Assembly: GCA_900553395.1 (NCBI GenBank)
Contig: USDJ01000007.1
Span: 1 to 64,000, forward strand
Length of the DNA stretch: 64,000 nt
Source: an uncultured Mycoplasmatota bacterium
Lineage (GTDB): Bacteria > Bacillota_I > Bacilli_A > RF39 > UBA660
Direction: 5' to 3'
Shown: positions 24,573 to 32,005 of the stretch, piece after piece
How the letters are laid out: each line of letters opens with the position of its first letter
Position numbering within the stretch: position 1 is the stretch's first letter
Position numbers and translations under genes: made by a program
Notes under the pieces: generated by a model
The model's input: the letters and a program-made list of their open reading frames with translations, nothing else
Database searches by the model: none
What the model was told of the DNA's origin: nothing

Positions 24573-25766
24573 TTATTTTTTTTCCATCAAGCAAACATTT
24601 TCCACATGATATGTGTTTGGAAACATATCGAAAGGAGTAATTTCTATGATTTTATAATTGTCACTTAACATTTTCAAGTCTCTTACCAAAGTCATAGGAT
24701 CACACGATACATATATTATTTTAGAAGCGTTTGAATTTAATATATATCTTATTGCTTTTTTATCCATTCCGCCCCTTGGAGGATCAACAATTATAACATT
24801 TGGACTTAATTTAATCTTATTAATTATTTCTTCACTTTTTCCACAAATAAATTTAGCGTTAGTTATATTATTTAATTTCATATTTTTGTTTGCATCTTTT
24901 ATAGCATATTTATTTACTTCTACTCCAAGTAGATTATTATTAGTGTGTGCATATATTCCTATCGTCCCAGTTCCACAGTATAAATCTAGAATATTATGTG
25001 CATATCTTGTGTAATCTTTAATTTTTTTATATAGTTTTGCACATACATTTAAATTTATTTGAAAAAATGAATCTGGAGATACTAAAAATTTATAGTTATC
25101 CACATATTCCAGTAAATATTTTTCTCCGTATACTAAGTTATACACATTATTTCTTTTTATATATATGGAATATGCAATAGGTTTTATATAATTAATATCT
25201 ATATCTTTATCAGCTTCTACAATTATCATTAAATCTTTTGAATTAGTTCTTAGTGTGATACTATTTATATGACTCAAATCTAATTTTTTTAGATATTTTA
25301 TAGCGTTATTTATAATAGGGAGCGCTAATTTACATTCATTGATTTCAACAATATTGTTACTTCTTTTTTCAAAAAATCCAATTTTATTGTTTACTTTTAG
25401 TGTTATTTTATTTCTGTAATTAAATTCATTATCGCTCTTTATGATTTCATTAATTTTGATATTTTTATTTAAATATTTTGATACAATATTTTTGACTTTT
25501 TCCATTTTGAATTCTAATTGATTTTTGTATTCTAGATGTAGTAAATCGCATCCGCCACATGAATTAAAATATATACATTTTTCTTTTATTCTTTTTTCGC
25601 TTTTCTTTATATAATTTTTTACGTATCCTTCCACATAGTTCTTTTTTTCTTTGACTATTATGGGTTCGATAATTTCACCAGGTAGGGCATTATCTACAAA
25701 TATAATTTTATTATTTATTTTTCCTATTCCTCTACCATAATGATCAAGAGTATCAATTTTAATCAT
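24573..25766 (-). CDS. RumA/TrmA-family 23S rRNA (uracil-C5)-methyltransferase
   Basis: A SAM-dependent enzyme making 5-methyluridine in rRNA (RlmCD type in Firmicutes). It has an N-terminal TRAM RNA-binding domain (to about residue 55), a [4Fe-4S] ligand set CIYFNSCGGC plus the Cys in NECKLA, and a Rossmann domain with DLYCGTGTIGIYA. The IIVDPPRGG motif follows, as does the nucleophile Cys in IYVSCDPMTLVRDL. The C-terminal histidine/Glu motif TYHVENVCLM is intact. At 397 residues it is slightly short but complete. The ATG at 25766 follows GGTGA; the upstream TTG at 25778 is rejected. Last gene of a three-gene minus-strand operon. Confidence 0.9.
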   Translation of the reverse strand: MIKIDTLDHYGRGIGKINNKIIFVDNALPGEIIEPIIVKEKKNYVEGYVKNYIKKSEKRIKEKCIYFNSCGGCDLLHLEYKNQLEFKMEKVKNIVSKYLNKNIKINEIIKSDNEFNYRNKITLKVNNKIGFFEKRSNNIVEINECKLALPIINNAIKYLKKLDLSHINSITLRTNSKDLMIIVEADKDIDINYIKPIAYSIYIKRNNVYNLVYGEKYLLEYVDNYKFLVSPDSFFQINLNVCAKLYKKIKDYTRYAHNILDLYCGTGTIGIYAHTNNNLLGVEVNKYAIKDANKNMKLNNITNAKFICGKSEEIINKIKLSPNVIIVDPPRGGMDKKAIRYILNSNASKIIYVSCDPMTLVRDLKMLSDNYKIIEITPFDMFPNTYHVENVCLMEKK

Positions 25767-25784
25767 AAGCTTCACCAATAAATA

Positions 25785-26414
25785 TTATACCATTTTATTA
25801 TTTGCTATAGAAGTTAATTTTAATATATTAAATAATTTCTTGTAGGTTTTACTTGACTTGGATATTTTTTTAATATTTTTAATAATTAAATTTTTATTTG
25901 TTTCTTTTTTATTGAAGCATTCAAAATATATAAATTTTAGTTTTTCACTATCAATATTTTTAAGTTCACTATCTATAAATTGATCATCACTAAGTTGCTT
26001 TCTTGTTTTAAATTGTACTGACGTTTTAGATAATATTTTAAATGAAATAGTAACTTCCTTATATTTTTTTATGGAATTTAATATTTCTAATTCTTCATCT
26101 ATTTGTAAGAATGATTTTCTTTCACTATTACCTAAACTGTCAAACTGAACGGCTATAATATCATCACCATCAGTAAATATAGCACATGTTTTATATTCTA
26201 GATTATAGTTCCAACTTTCTGTCTTATTACTTATTTCATTTAGTAATTTCAAATCTATTTTTGCGTCGTGACTTATTATTTTTTGCAAGTTACTATTACT
26301 TATCTTAAAAATAGGTATTTTTTTTATGTGTACAATTTTATCGTTTTTATTCCAATCAAAAAAGTCATACAATGTTTTGCTAAAATTTAAGTATATATCA
26401 TATATGTAATTCAT
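25785..26414 (-). CDS. DUF3603-like protein
   Basis: A 209-residue soluble protein. The opening MNYIYDIYLNFSKTLYDFFD with DWNKNDKIVHIKKIPIFKIS resembles the DUF3603 family of Firmicutes, whose members start with a similar YDVW...EFFEW..D.ve.i.kiP pattern. Function is unknown in that family. It overlaps the small membrane-protein gene upstream by 17 bp and lies 18 bp from the methyltransferase, so the three are probably one transcript. Confidence 0.65.
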   Translation of the reverse strand: MNYIYDIYLNFSKTLYDFFDWNKNDKIVHIKKIPIFKISNSNLQKIISHDAKIDLKLLNEISNKTESWNYNLEYKTCAIFTDGDDIIAVQFDSLGNSERKSFLQIDEELEILNSIKKYKEVTISFKILSKTSVQFKTRKQLSDDQFIDSELKNIDSEKLKFIYFECFNKKETNKNLIIKNIKKISKSSKTYKKLFNILKLTSIANNKMV

Positions 26415-26616
26415 TTTTTCCTCCTATAGTTGTTGCTAATATCATAAGTATAATTCCTATAATGAATATTATACATTCAAGTCTTCTAATAATAAAATTA
26501 ACATATTGTAGGAAATTATACCCAATATCTAACAAGTTTAAATAACATATTATATATACTGCTCCAAGTGTTGTAAGGCCAAAGCCTAAAAGGAATAAAA
26601 AGACTCTAAGTAACAT
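26398..26616 (-). CDS. Small two-helix membrane protein
   Basis: A 72-residue hydrophobic protein with one helix at about 3-25 (VFLFLLGFGLTTLGAVYIICY) and a second at about 47-66. No function recognised. The ATG at 26616 is preferred because AGGTGA precedes it by 5 bp; the upstream GTG at 26625 overlaps that ribosome-binding site. First gene of the operon, divergent from uppP. Confidence 0.65.
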   Translation of the reverse strand: MLLRVFLFLLGFGLTTLGAVYIICYLNLLDIGYNFLQYVNFIIRRLECIIFIIGIILMILATTIGGKNELHI

Positions 26617-26701
26617 TTGTTTCACCTAATAAATTTTATTTATTATTTACAATTTTATTTATTATTTTTAAGTTTTGTTATATAATTATATAGGTGATAA
26701 T

Positions 26702-27499
26702 ATGGAACTTTTAAAATATATATTTTTAGGACTTATACAAGGACTTACTGAAACGATACCAGTGTCTTCTAGTGGGCATTTGATGATATTTAAAAGATTA
26801 ATGAATATGAATGTCGATTTTGATACTATAGCTATATTAACAAATTTCGGATCTTTGATAGCCATTATAATCTTATTTTGGAATGATATAGTTAAATTAG
26901 TTAAAGGGTTCTTTTCTTATTTGACAAGCAAAAATGTTAAATATAAAGATGACTATAAATATTGCTGGATGATAGTTTTGGGATGCATTCCTGCGGGACT
27001 AGCAGGATTACTTGTAAGTTATTTTGATCTTTTTGCCAAAATTGAAAATAATATAAAAATAGTTGGAATATCTTTAGTAATAACATCAGTTTTATTATTT
27101 ATTATTAGAAATTTTAAGGGTAGAAAAGGCGATAAAGAGATTGGTGTTAAAGAGGCATTAACGGTTGGATGCTTTCAAATACTTGGACTTTTTCCTGGAA
27201 TAAGCAGGAGTGGATCTACTATAGTTGGTGGAATGAGTGAAGGAATTAAAAGAGATAGTGCTTTTAAATATTCATTTATGTTATATATACCTATGAGTAT
27301 TGCTGCTATGGCTTTGGAACTAAAAGATATTAGTATATCTTCAAATCTAATATTTTATTATTTGGCAGCAGTAATAGTATCATTAGTAGTTACTTTATTA
27401 GTTACAAAGTGGTTCAGAAAGATTGTAAATAATGGAAAATTAATATATTTTTCAATATATTGCTTTATAGTAGGACTATTAGTAATAATATTATTATAA
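26702..27499 (+). CDS. uppP: Undecaprenyl-diphosphatase (UppP/BacA)
   Basis: An integral membrane phosphatase that recycles undecaprenyl diphosphate to the monophosphate carrier for cell-wall synthesis, and can give bacitracin resistance. It has the two family motifs: GLTETIPVSSSGHL near the N-terminus, containing the catalytic Glu, and PGISRSGST around residue 170. About seven to eight hydrophobic helices are visible in 265 residues, which is normal. The ATG at 26702 follows AGGTGATA; TATAAT lies at 26681-26686. Monocistronic, ending at a bidirectional terminator. Confidence 0.95.
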   Translation: MELLKYIFLGLIQGLTETIPVSSSGHLMIFKRLMNMNVDFDTIAILTNFGSLIAIIILFWNDIVKLVKGFFSYLTSKNVKYKDDYKYCWMIVLGCIPAGLAGLLVSYFDLFAKIENNIKIVGISLVITSVLLFIIRNFKGRKGDKEIGVKEALTVGCFQILGLFPGISRSGSTIVGGMSEGIKRDSAFKYSFMLYIPMSIAAMALELKDISISSNLIFYYLAAVIVSLVVTLLVTKWFRKIVNNGKLIYFSIYCFIVGLLVIILL

Positions 27500-27502
27500 A
27501 AT

Positions 27503-27541
27503 AAAAAAACAATTGCTAAATTTGTGCAATTGCTTTTTTTT
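27503..27541. terminator. Bidirectional terminator after uppP
   Basis: CAATTGC (27510-27516) pairs with GCAATTG (27526-27532), with A7 before and T8 after, so it serves both converging genes. Confidence 0.8.
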
Positions 27542-28124
27542 GATATGACCCGTGTCCTGATTTATTTATGTCAGCTGCATCTATTTCCATTTTTGAAATA
27601 CTAATTCCATTTAATCCATATAAATCTTTTAAAAAATTAGTCATTGCTACATATAGATTTACTGCTTCATCACTGTTTTGAGATTTAATGGCCTTAATTA
27701 TTGGAACTATATATTTAAAAAATAATTGTATAGCTAATTTTTCTTTTAATGGATCCTTTGATAAAAATTCTGCTATTTTAGGACCGATAATGTCGTATTC
27801 AACCAATAATTCCTTATATTTATCATCTTTTTGAAGAGTTTTATTTCTAAAATTTCTCATTTCATTTAAGTGTAAATAGTCGTCAGAAATCATTAATATA
27901 TTACACAACATTGTAGTTATATAACATCCGCTAGATGTATGACTATTAGAATACTCTAATGCATTTTGAATTGTACCATAGTCTCTACTATAAGCTCTGC
28001 AAAATCTTCCACATTCAGGATCACTAGCAAAGTGTCTTTCATACTTTCTTTCGCAATAAAATTTGCCATAGCAGTCTCCACTATTTAGATCAAGGTAAGT
28101 ACATTCTGCACATTGACATGACAT
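27516..28124 (-). CDS. Cys-rich protein with CFI-box-like helical domain
   Basis: A 202-residue soluble protein. Residues 2-42 contain about eight cysteines (CQCAECTYLDLNSGDCYG, CERKY, CGRFCRAY) and look like a metal-binding knuckle. The next part, GCYITTMLCNIL then LNEMRNFRNKTLQ, resembles the C-terminal CFI-box module, and the rest is helical. Function unknown. A GGAGGGATA ribosome-binding site precedes the ATG. Single gene, convergent with uppP. Confidence 0.7.
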   Translation of the reverse strand: MSCQCAECTYLDLNSGDCYGKFYCERKYERHFASDPECGRFCRAYSRDYGTIQNALEYSNSHTSSGCYITTMLCNILMISDDYLHLNEMRNFRNKTLQKDDKYKELLVEYDIIGPKIAEFLSKDPLKEKLAIQLFFKYIVPIIKAIKSQNSDEAVNLYVAMTNFLKDLYGLNGISISKMEIDAADINKSGHGSYQKKAIAQI

Positions 28125-28287
28125 ATTATCCCTCCAATTTCAGAATATGTTAGCACATTTTTTATTAGAAATCAACTTTTATATTTAATCATATAAAAGT
28201 GGTTGCAATAATTATTACCTTTGTATCTTGATCATAGACATTTTATTAATTACAAGATATAATTAATAATGAGAGGAGTGGCTAGTA

Positions 28288-28674
28288 ATGAACTTAAAAA
28301 AGATAATAAGGAATTTATTAATTGTAGTAATGTTGATATTCGTAACTGGATGCGGTAAAAATGATGAAGTAAAATTAGAAGGTAATGACTTGGATGCATA
28401 TAATTTGATGTTGGAAGTATGTTATGTTGCTAAAGATCAATCAAAGGTAAGTATAATTTCTGGTACTATTAGTGATGACTTAGGTATATTTAAAGTATCA
28501 TATAATAATGGAGAAAGTGTGTACAATGTTTTAGTTAGTAAAGAAAATAATGAATATGTTGTTGAAAAACTAGATGATAGCCTTGTTAGCACATATAAAG
28601 ACTTACTTTATGCAACTGATGATTTTGATGCTAGTAAGGTTAATAAAGCACTTAGAAAAAAATGGAATAACTAA
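28288..28674 (+). CDS. Small lipoprotein
   Basis: A 128-residue protein with signal peptide MNLKKIIRNLLIVVMLIFV and lipobox VTGC. The mature 100 residues form an alpha+beta pattern (AYNLMLEVCYVAKDQSKVSI, NNGESVYNVLVS) with one further Cys. Function unknown. GAGAGGAGTG precedes the ATG. Confidence 0.75.
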   Translation: MNLKKIIRNLLIVVMLIFVTGCGKNDEVKLEGNDLDAYNLMLEVCYVAKDQSKVSIISGTISDDLGIFKVSYNNGESVYNVLVSKENNEYVVEKLDDSLVSTYKDLLYATDDFDASKVNKALRKKWNN

Positions 28675-28828
28675 TTTTAGAATAAGAAAAAGGCTTGTAT
28701 TATCAAAATTCTTGAATGAGAAAGTAAAAATATGAAAATAGAAATATTATTATTGAGTTTTATTATTTTCTATAAAAAATATATTTTATAATTTGGAGTA
28801 TGATGTAATATGATTAGGGGTGTGTTGT

Positions 28829-29233
28829 GTGAGGAAAATTATTATTAAATGTAAAAACTTTTTGATACATTTATTCATTCATTTTATTTCTTTTTTGATT
28901 AATTATTCGATATTTATTATGTTAATGGCACTCATTTATAATGATAAAGATGTTATATTTATTCAAATTGTAAATTTAATATCTTGGATTTGTTCTATGT
29001 TGTTTATATTTTTTGTAGATAAAAAATATGTTCCAGATTTGGTAGATGAAAACAATAGTAGTGAAATGTTTAAGTTTTTTTTGATACGTGGTGTAAGCTT
29101 AGTATTTGAAAGCCTAATATTATTTATTTTTGTGAGTATTTTTATGAATAATTTTTATATAGTTAAACTTATAAGCTTATGTATACTTTATTTTATAAAT
29201 ATGGTATATGTAAAAAGGATTAAATTTAAATAA
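28829..29233 (+). CDS. GtrA-like small polytopic membrane protein
   Basis: About 134 residues with four hydrophobic helices and the GtrA arrangement: NYSIFIMLMAL in helix 1, LISWICSMLFIFFVDKKYV at the end of helix 2, then a cytosolic loop, and two more helices ending in YFINMVYVKRIKF. GtrA proteins act in the flipping or transfer of lipid-linked sugars for surface glycans. The GTG at 28829 is chosen because AGGGG lies 8 bp before it. It ends within a strong terminator. No glycosyltransferase is adjacent. Confidence 0.75.
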   Translation: MRKIIIKCKNFLIHLFIHFISFLINYSIFIMLMALIYNDKDVIFIQIVNLISWICSMLFIFFVDKKYVPDLVDENNSSEMFKFFLIRGVSLVFESLILFIFVSIFMNNFYIVKLISLCILYFINMVYVKRIKFK

Positions 29234-29250
29234 TCTAATCCTTTTTATTT
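29212..29250. terminator. Strong terminator after the GtrA-like gene
   Basis: AAAAAGGATTA (29212-29222) pairs perfectly with TAATCCTTTTT (29236-29246), with T-rich sequence beyond. The stop codon is in the loop. Confidence 0.9.
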
Positions 29251-29533
29251 TATTAACTTGCCTATTAGTCCAAAAACAATAGCAATTGTTATGAGTTTAA
29301 ATTCTGTGCTGTTATAAGGTGACTTTTTATAAAATCAAAATATTTGCAATATGTATTTATAATTTTAAACAAAAATGGCCATGTCTTAAAAAGTATTATC
29401 TTATGCCAATACTAGGTAATATTGTTGAAAAATCATGATTAAAAATTCTTGTAAAGTTTATTTACAAATCAATAATTGTTAATTAGTTTAAATATATTTA
29501 TAAATAAAAAGAATATATATTACTAGTGATTAA
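29234..29533. other. Intergenic region with a minus-strand coding remnant
   Basis: About 300 bp without a complete gene. After the terminator arm, the minus strand at about 29253-29333 reads FYKKSPYNSTEFKLITIAIV and continues FGLIGKLIK before a stop. This is a hydrophobic C-terminus with no start codon, preceded by an in-frame TGA. It looks like the decayed end of a small membrane protein. The rest is AT-rich sequence with nothing recognisable. Confidence 0.4.
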
Positions 29534-30184
29534 ATGAAAAAATATATATCCTTTTTAATTTTTATAATATTAATTTTTATTATTATGATATTTATATTTT
29601 ATTTTGAAAAAAATAAAATGTATAATAATATAAAAATTGACTATAATTCAATCAAAGTTTTTTATCCATCTACAAGCTATGAAAAGCTGAATAAAAAGAT
29701 AAGAAAAAACATAGACGCTCAATTATTAGAATTTAAAAACATAACGCTATCAGATTATAAAACTAATTATTATTTAATAATAAATTATAAAGAATATAAA
29801 TATAAGAACATTATTTCTTACATATTTTTTTCAGAGTCGTATATTGGTGGGGCTCATCCTATTCATTTACTATGGACTATTAATTATGATACAAATATGA
29901 ACGATTTTATTACTATAGAAAATTTGACTAAAAAAAATAAAAATATATTAAATGATTTGTCTGAATATAGTTATGATTTTATTTCAAAAAAGAAAGAGTT
30001 TAAAAGAGAAAATATTTTAGAAATGTTAAAGGATGGAACAAGATCTCTTGAAAGTAACTTTAAAAATATACTTTTTTCTCGAGATGGATTAATATTGTAC
30101 TTTGAAAGATATCAAATAGCACCTTATTATTATGGAGATTATAATATATTAATTCCATATAGTGATATATGCTTAAATATATAA
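29534..30184 (+). CDS. Membrane-anchored DUF3298-domain protein (RsiV/PdaC-like)
   Basis: A 216-residue protein with one N-terminal helix (about residues 5-27) and an extracellular domain. The end matches DUF3298: SYIGGAHPIHLLWTINYD near residue 105, and LILYFERYQIAPYYYGDYNI followed by IPY near the C-terminus. In RsiV and PdaC this domain is associated with lysozyme binding or wall carbohydrate recognition; which applies here is open. The region is even more AT-rich than its neighbours and its ribosome-binding site is weak. Confidence 0.75.
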   Translation: MKKYISFLIFIILIFIIMIFIFYFEKNKMYNNIKIDYNSIKVFYPSTSYEKLNKKIRKNIDAQLLEFKNITLSDYKTNYYLIINYKEYKYKNIISYIFFSESYIGGAHPIHLLWTINYDTNMNDFITIENLTKKNKNILNDLSEYSYDFISKKKEFKRENILEMLKDGTRSLESNFKNILFSRDGLILYFERYQIAPYYYGDYNILIPYSDICLNI

Positions 30185-30356
30185 AAAACTAAAGACATGT
30201 ATTATCATAATAAAAAATGTAGGCCTCTATTATTTAGAGTTCACATTATAGGGTACATTTTATAATTTACATTTATTCTTTTTTCTTTGATGTTTATTCA
30301 ACTTTTAATTTTTCCTTTATTATTTGCATAACTAATCAACTTCTTTCAAATCATAT

Positions 30357-30387
30357 AAAAAAGGTTAATCAAAATTAACCTTTTTTA
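30357..30387 (-). terminator. Terminator downstream of tRNA-Leu(CAA)
   Basis: AAAAAAGGTTAA (30357-30368) and TTAACCTTTTTT (30375-30386) form a perfect 12-bp stem; the T run on the minus strand serves the tRNA. Confidence 0.85.
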
Positions 30388-30419
30388 TATGAAGCCGATT
30401 AGTTCGACTAATTTCCCAA

Positions 30420-30506
30420 TGGTGCCTGTGGTCGGACTCGAACCGACATGGTATTGCTACCACTGGATTTTGAGTCCAGCGCGTCTACCGATTTCACCAC
30501 ACAGGC
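30420..30506 (-). tRNA. tRNA-Leu (CAA)
   Basis: An 87-nt class II tRNA on the minus strand. The GCCTGTG acceptor pairs with CACAGGC, the anticodon stem CTGGA/TCCAG carries loop CTCAAAA, giving CAA, and there is a long variable arm and encoded CCA. It lies 73 bp downstream of scpB. Confidence 0.95.
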
Positions 30507-30519
30507 ATAAAGTACTAAC

Positions 30520-30525
30520 ATTATA
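30520..30525 (-). promoter_or_regulatory. -10 element for tRNA-Leu(CAA)
   Basis: The minus strand reads TGATATAATG, an extended -10 with TATAAT, 13 bp before the tRNA. The tRNA probably has its own promoter despite following scpB. No clear -35 is seen. Confidence 0.55.
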
Positions 30526-30579
30526 TCATATAAATTTAATTATTTAAATCTTTTTTTATAATTTAGTACAAAATTAGGT

Positions 30580-31143
30580 TTATTTATCAAAATTCTCTGT
30601 ATATTTTGATTCAAACAAATTAGTGTCGCTATTATCAGTTTCTTCTTTTACTTCAATCTTAGGGAGTTCATCTATACTTCCTAATCCAAAATAATCTAAA
30701 AATTTAGAGCTTACATTATATAGTCTTGGTTTTCCAGGTGCATCTGCCTTTCCAACCTCTTCTATAAGTCCTCTTAGAAATAATTTTCTAATTACATAAC
30801 TGCTATTTACTCCCCTTAAATTATCTATATCAATACGAGTTATTGGTCCGTTATAAGCTATGATTGCTAAAGTTTCTAGTGATGTTTGACTAAGAGGAGA
30901 ATTTTCCTCAATAGTTTTAAGCTTTTTATAATAATCTCTATGTTCTGCTTTTGTTGTTAATTTAAAGTGATTTCCTAGAAATTCTATTTGGATCCCTCTA
31001 TTATCACTTTTATAGTCTTCAAACAGTTCTTTAATAGTGCTTTTTATAATTTCTTTATCCTTATCAGTAATATTTGCTATTTCTTCTAATGTTAATCCAT
31101 CTTCACCGCTTAAAAATAGCAGTCCTTCTATTATTGCTTTCAT
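30580..31143 (-). CDS. scpB: Segregation and condensation protein B
   Basis: The winged-helix subunit of the SMC-ScpAB condensin that compacts and segregates chromosomes. It has the family start IIEGLLFLSGEDGLTLEEIA, the central SQTSLETLAIIAYNGPITR and RGLIEEVGKADAPGKPRLY, all diagnostic. At 187 residues it is complete. Its ATG overlaps the scpA stop by four bases. Confidence 0.95.
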   Translation of the reverse strand: MKAIIEGLLFLSGEDGLTLEEIANITDKDKEIIKSTIKELFEDYKSDNRGIQIEFLGNHFKLTTKAEHRDYYKKLKTIEENSPLSQTSLETLAIIAYNGPITRIDIDNLRGVNSSYVIRKLFLRGLIEEVGKADAPGKPRLYNVSSKFLDYFGLGSIDELPKIEVKEETDNSDTNLFESKYTENFDK

Positions 31144-31862
31144 AATACACCTTTTTCTTTAATAATTATATTTTTGAAATTATTTTCTTGTTCTAGAATA
31201 ATCTCTTGATTTTTAGAAAGTGATAGTATAGATAAAAAAGTAACTACTACATATTCCTTTGTAACTTTATCAAATAAATCAGTAAAATTTATTTTTTTCT
31301 TATCCTTTAATATGTTTTTAATTTCTATGCATCTTTTTCTAACACTATATTCTTTATTAGCTATTTTAGTATTTAATGGTTTTGCTAATTCCTTACCTTT
31401 GATAAAATCAGAAAACGCTAAAACTAAATCATTTAGGTCTACACCATAATCTATATCAGCATCATCTTCTTTAAAGTCATTCATATCATCTGGTAATTTA
31501 GTGTACACTTCGTGTCTAATGCTTTCAAGAGATTTGAAAGTATCTGTCATATTTTTATATTGTTCATATTCAAGTAATCTTTTTATTAGCTTTTCTTTTG
31601 GATCTTCTTCTATTTCGTCTGATTCAACTTCTTGTTTTGGAAGAAGATAAGATGATTTCATTTCAATTAACTCTGCTGCCATAACTAAGTATTCGCTAGC
31701 TATGTTAAGGTTCATTTCTTCCATTTTTTCAATATACAATAGATACTGCTTAGTTATTTCATCAATGCTTATATCGTATATACTGATATTTGATTTTTTT
31801 ATTAAGTGTAGAAGTAAATCTAATGGTCCTGAAAATTCTTTTATGTTTACTTCATAGTTCAT
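31140..31862 (-). CDS. scpA: Segregation and condensation protein A
   Basis: The kleisin subunit that bridges the SMC heads. Diagnostic are the N-terminal GPLDLLLHLIKKSNISIYDI and EYLVMAAELIEMKSSYLLP, with a C-terminal winged-helix segment FLSILSLSKNQEIILEQE. It has 240 residues. GGTGGTTAT precedes the ATG. It is divergent from the large envelope cluster, so the 31863-32005 region holds two opposing promoters. Confidence 0.95.
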   Translation of the reverse strand: MNYEVNIKEFSGPLDLLLHLIKKSNISIYDISIDEITKQYLLYIEKMEEMNLNIASEYLVMAAELIEMKSSYLLPKQEVESDEIEEDPKEKLIKRLLEYEQYKNMTDTFKSLESIRHEVYTKLPDDMNDFKEDDADIDYGVDLNDLVLAFSDFIKGKELAKPLNTKIANKEYSVRKRCIEIKNILKDKKKINFTDLFDKVTKEYVVVTFLSILSLSKNQEIILEQENNFKNIIIKEKGVL

Positions 31863-32005
31863 ATAACCACCATTGATATTATAATAAATTTTAAAAAATA
31901 TTACAATATTTACAAATCTATAAAATTTATTTCATTAAAATGATTGAACTTCTTTTATTTTATAAAAAAATAATGTATACTATATTTAGTAGAGTAGGTG
32001 ATTTA

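Noticed and set aside
24658..25014. 118-codon plus-strand frame within the rRNA methyltransferase
   Set aside because: Antisense to the conserved SAM-binding and catalytic motifs; hydrophobic composition is a by-product of the AT-rich reverse complement.
31944..31981. TTGAAC / TATACT as a promoter for the secretion cluster
   Set aside because: The spacer of 26 bp is too long. The TATACT may still be a -10 element, but I could not find a matching -35.
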